The notes beneath the pieces were generated by a model that was given only the letters and a program-made list of their open reading frames with translations, ran no database searches and had not been told where the DNA came from. Made by a program: the position numbers and the translations under genes. Of a stretch of DNA of 64,000 nt, positions 62,166 through 64,000 are shown in pieces. Origin of the DNA: CBDFLS01 sp965249185 (lineage in GTDB: Bacteria > Chloroflexota > Dehalococcoidia > Lucifugimonadales > Australimonadaceae); assembly GCA_965249185.1 (NCBI GenBank), contig CBDFLS010000002.1, positions 1,178,001-1,242,000 of the forward strand. The letters are read 5' to 3'. Numbering within the stretch: the stretch's first letter is position 1; each line of letters begins with the position of its first letter.

Positions 62166-63683
62166 ATGAGCTACTTCGACCGCCATATTCTGGAGACGCT
62201 CATCTACCTGCCGGTGCTGACGGTGGTGGTGCTCGTACTCGTGCCCCGCGAGCGACCGCAGCTTGTGCGGTGGACCGCGCTGCTGTCGGGCGCGCTGCTG
62301 CTGGCGGGCTCCCTCTACGTCTTCATCAGCTTCGACCACTCGGCGGGGGCGCCGGCCTTCCAGCTCGAGCGCGTTTACCCGTGGCTGGAGCAGCTCGGCA
62401 TCGATTTCCGGCTGGCGGTGGACGGTGTGGCGACGCCCATGGTGCTGCTGACCGGCGTGGTGATCTTCACCGGGTCGCTGGTGTCGTGGAACGTCGCCAA
62501 GACCAACAAGAACTTCTTCATCCTGCTCTATCTGCTGGTGGCTGGGGTCTACGGCACCTTCATCTCCCTCGACCTCTTCTTCTTCTTCTTCTTCTACGAG
62601 CTGGCCGTGGTGCCCATGTACCTGCTCATCGGCGTGTGGGGGAGCAGCAGCACCTTCCCCACCTTCAAGCGGACGAAAGAGTACAGCGCCATGAAGCTGA
62701 CGGTGTACCTGGTGGCCGGCAGCGTGCTGGTCTGGGTGGGCATCGTCGCCATCTACGTGGCCGCGGGCATGGGCACCTTCAACATCCACTCGCTCCAGGA
62801 GGCGGCCCAGAGCGGCGTGCTGACGCCCGGCTTTCAGCGCATCGTCTTCCCGCTGATCATGATCGGCTTCGGCGTGCTGGCGGGCCTCTGGCCCTTCCAC
62901 ACCTGGTCGCCCGACGGCCACGTGGCGGCGCCCACGGCGGTCAGCATGCTCCACGCCGGGGTGCTGATGAAGCTGGGGGCCTTCGGCATCATCCGCGTTG
63001 GCATGATGCTGCTGCCCGAGGGGATGAGCGACTGGGCGCTGGTGCTCTTCGTGCTGGCCACCATCAACGTGCTCTACGGCGCCGCCGCCGCCATGGCCCA
63101 GCACGACCTGAAGTACGTCATAGGCTACTCCAGCGTGAGCCACATGGGCTACGTGCTCATGGGCATCGCCACCCTGGAGCCGCTAGGGGTCGCCGGCGCG
63201 ACGCTCCAGATGTTCTCCCACGGCGTGATGACGGCCCTCTTCTTCGCCCTGGTGGGAACGATCTACGACCGGGCCCACGTGCGGGACATCAACGTGCTCA
63301 ACGGCCTGGCGCGTCGGATGGGCTGGACCACCACCTTCTTTGTCATCGCCGGGCTCACCTCGCTGGGCCTGCCGGGGCTGAGCGGGTTCATGGCGGAGGT
63401 GCTGGTATTCATGGGCGCTTTCCGCACGGAGCCGGTGCTGGCCGTGTTCGGCGTGCTGGGCGCGGCGGTAACCGCCGTCTATATGCTGCGGCTGCTGGCG
63501 CGGGTCTTCTTCGGACCCCTGTCCGAACGATGGCAACGCCTGCCGGACATGTCCAGCCGGGAGGGACTCGCCTGCGCCACGCTGGCCTTCCCCATGCTCT
63601 TCATCGGCGTCTACCCCGCGCCCTTCCTGCGAATCATCGACAGCGGCGTCGCCGCGCTCCTGAGCGTCTTCCCGGCGGTATGA
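62166..63683 (+). CDS. nuoM: NADH-quinone oxidoreductase subunit M
   Basis: Antiporter-like proton pump subunit of 505 residues. The pump Glu is in FFFFFYELAVVPMYLLIGVWG. The central Lys/His segment reads LWPFHTWSPDGHVAAPTAVSMLHAGVLMKLGAFG, where enterobacterial NuoM has WLPDAH. AQHDLKYVIGYSSVSHMGYV and SLGLPGLSGFMAEVLVF complete the pattern. It follows nuoL by 6 bp. The run of seven Phe residues in helix 5 is coded by TTC repeats. Confidence 0.96.
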   Translation: MSYFDRHILETLIYLPVLTVVVLVLVPRERPQLVRWTALLSGALLLAGSLYVFISFDHSAGAPAFQLERVYPWLEQLGIDFRLAVDGVATPMVLLTGVVIFTGSLVSWNVAKTNKNFFILLYLLVAGVYGTFISLDLFFFFFFYELAVVPMYLLIGVWGSSSTFPTFKRTKEYSAMKLTVYLVAGSVLVWVGIVAIYVAAGMGTFNIHSLQEAAQSGVLTPGFQRIVFPLIMIGFGVLAGLWPFHTWSPDGHVAAPTAVSMLHAGVLMKLGAFGIIRVGMMLLPEGMSDWALVLFVLATINVLYGAAAAMAQHDLKYVIGYSSVSHMGYVLMGIATLEPLGVAGATLQMFSHGVMTALFFALVGTIYDRAHVRDINVLNGLARRMGWTTTFFVIAGLTSLGLPGLSGFMAEVLVFMGAFRTEPVLAVFGVLGAAVTAVYMLRLLARVFFGPLSERWQRLPDMSSREGLACATLAFPMLFIGVYPAPFLRIIDSGVAALLSVFPAV

Positions 63684-63687
63684 GGCC

Positions 63688-64000
63688 ATGAACGTAGACT
63701 TCACACTGCTGCTCCCCGAAATCCTGCTGGCCAGCTTAGGCTTCCTGGTCATCGGGGTGGAGCTCTTCCTGCCCGACGGGCGTAAGAACCGGGTGCCGGC
63801 GGCCATCGCCACGGCGGGCCTGGTGGGAGTCATGGCCTTCAGCCTGGTGTTCCTCCAGGGCAAGGACGAGGCGCTCTACGACGGCATCTACCGGATAGAC
63901 CGCTACGCGCTCCTGTTCAAGACGCTCTTCATGGGCGTGGGCATCGCGGTGGTGCTCATGTCGGTGGAGTACGTGGGCCAGAAGATGCGCCACCCGGGCG
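63688..64000 (+). CDS. nuoN: NADH-quinone oxidoreductase subunit N (cut by window edge)
   Basis: The first 104 residues of a membrane protein starting at ATG 63688, 4 bp after nuoM. Visible are PEILLASLGFLVIGVELFLP (first helix), a second helix AAIATAGLVGVMAFSLVFL, and YALLFKTLFMGVGIAVVLMSVEY, the NuoN pattern with its conserved FKTLF. The remainder lies outside the window. Confidence 0.93.
   Translation, partial: MNVDFTLLLPEILLASLGFLVIGVELFLPDGRKNRVPAAIATAGLVGVMAFSLVFLQGKDEALYDGIYRIDRYALLFKTLFMGVGIAVVLMSVEYVGQKMRHPG

Noticed and set aside
60243..63143. 966-codon open frame on the minus strand
   Set aside because: Antisense to nuoL and nuoM; composition dominated by His, Gln, Arg and Gly with no domain, typical of a shadow frame.

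Overview
This is a GC-rich, densely packed bacterial chromosome segment of about 60 genes, with no tRNA, rRNA, phage or CRISPR locus that I can see. The gene content is that of an aerobic respiring bacterium: a caa3-type cytochrome oxidase, an NADH-quinone oxidoreductase cluster without nuoEFG, and de novo purine, proline and tryptophan synthesis. Bacillus-type PurF (propeptide plus four Fe-S cysteines), a tryptophan T-box, an XRE-DUF2851 gene pair, a Gram-positive/Dehalococcoides-like S12 insertion and Thr/Pro-linker lipoproteins together suggest a Chloroflexota bacterium (Dehalococcoidia or SAR202-like). That placement is inference, not proof.

Layout. 1-5.9 kb, minus strand: str/S10 ribosomal operon rpsL-rpsG-fusA-rpsJ-rplC-rplD-rplW-rplB (rplB runs off the window), with no tuf between fusA and rpsJ. 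5.9-7.5 kb, plus: an XRE regulator with a palindrome inside its own promoter, followed 1 bp later by a DUF2851 gene. 7.5-18.6 kb: a small membrane protein, tilS, a CNNM/CorC transporter-like protein, tsaD, a nicotinate phosphoribosyltransferase-like gene, a family 2 glycosyltransferase, a GalT/HIT-like gene, purH and purF. 18.7-23.9 kb, plus: coxB-coxA-coxC-ctaF-ctaG. 23.9-31.4 kb: a cation exchanger, a VIT-family transporter, comF, a HAD hydrolase and mfd. 31.5-33.0 kb: a broken lipoprotein gene. 33.1-41.8 kb: proBA, a VOC protein, a split transketolase, an amidohydrolase, a mug-type glycosylase, thpR, a zinc ribbon and a sortase. 41.9-51.2 kb, plus: palindromic repeats, then a T-box-controlled operon trpE-trpG-hyp-trpD-MT-MT-trpC-trpF-trpB with two methyltransferases inside and no trpA. 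51.2-53.9 kb: a frame-broken lipoprotein pseudoprotease, an HD-domain protein and a cupin. 54.1-64 kb, plus: nuoA-B-C-(HAD phosphatase)-D-H-I-J-K-L-M-N (nuoN runs off the window).

Genes within operons are commonly coupled by ATGA or GTGA overlaps (mug-thpR, MT2-trpC-trpF-trpB, HAD-nuoD-nuoH-nuoI, nuoJ-nuoK). Several sigma70-like promoters with 16-18 bp spacers are readable. The most unusual material is the XRE-DUF2851 pair with its operator-in-promoter, the two lipoprotein genes that carry tandem repeats at their starts and single-base frame breaks, the alternating palindromic repeat block beside the trp T-box, a 107-bp duplication that copies the trpG start, methyltransferases inserted in the trp operon, and a HAD phosphatase inserted in the nuo operon.
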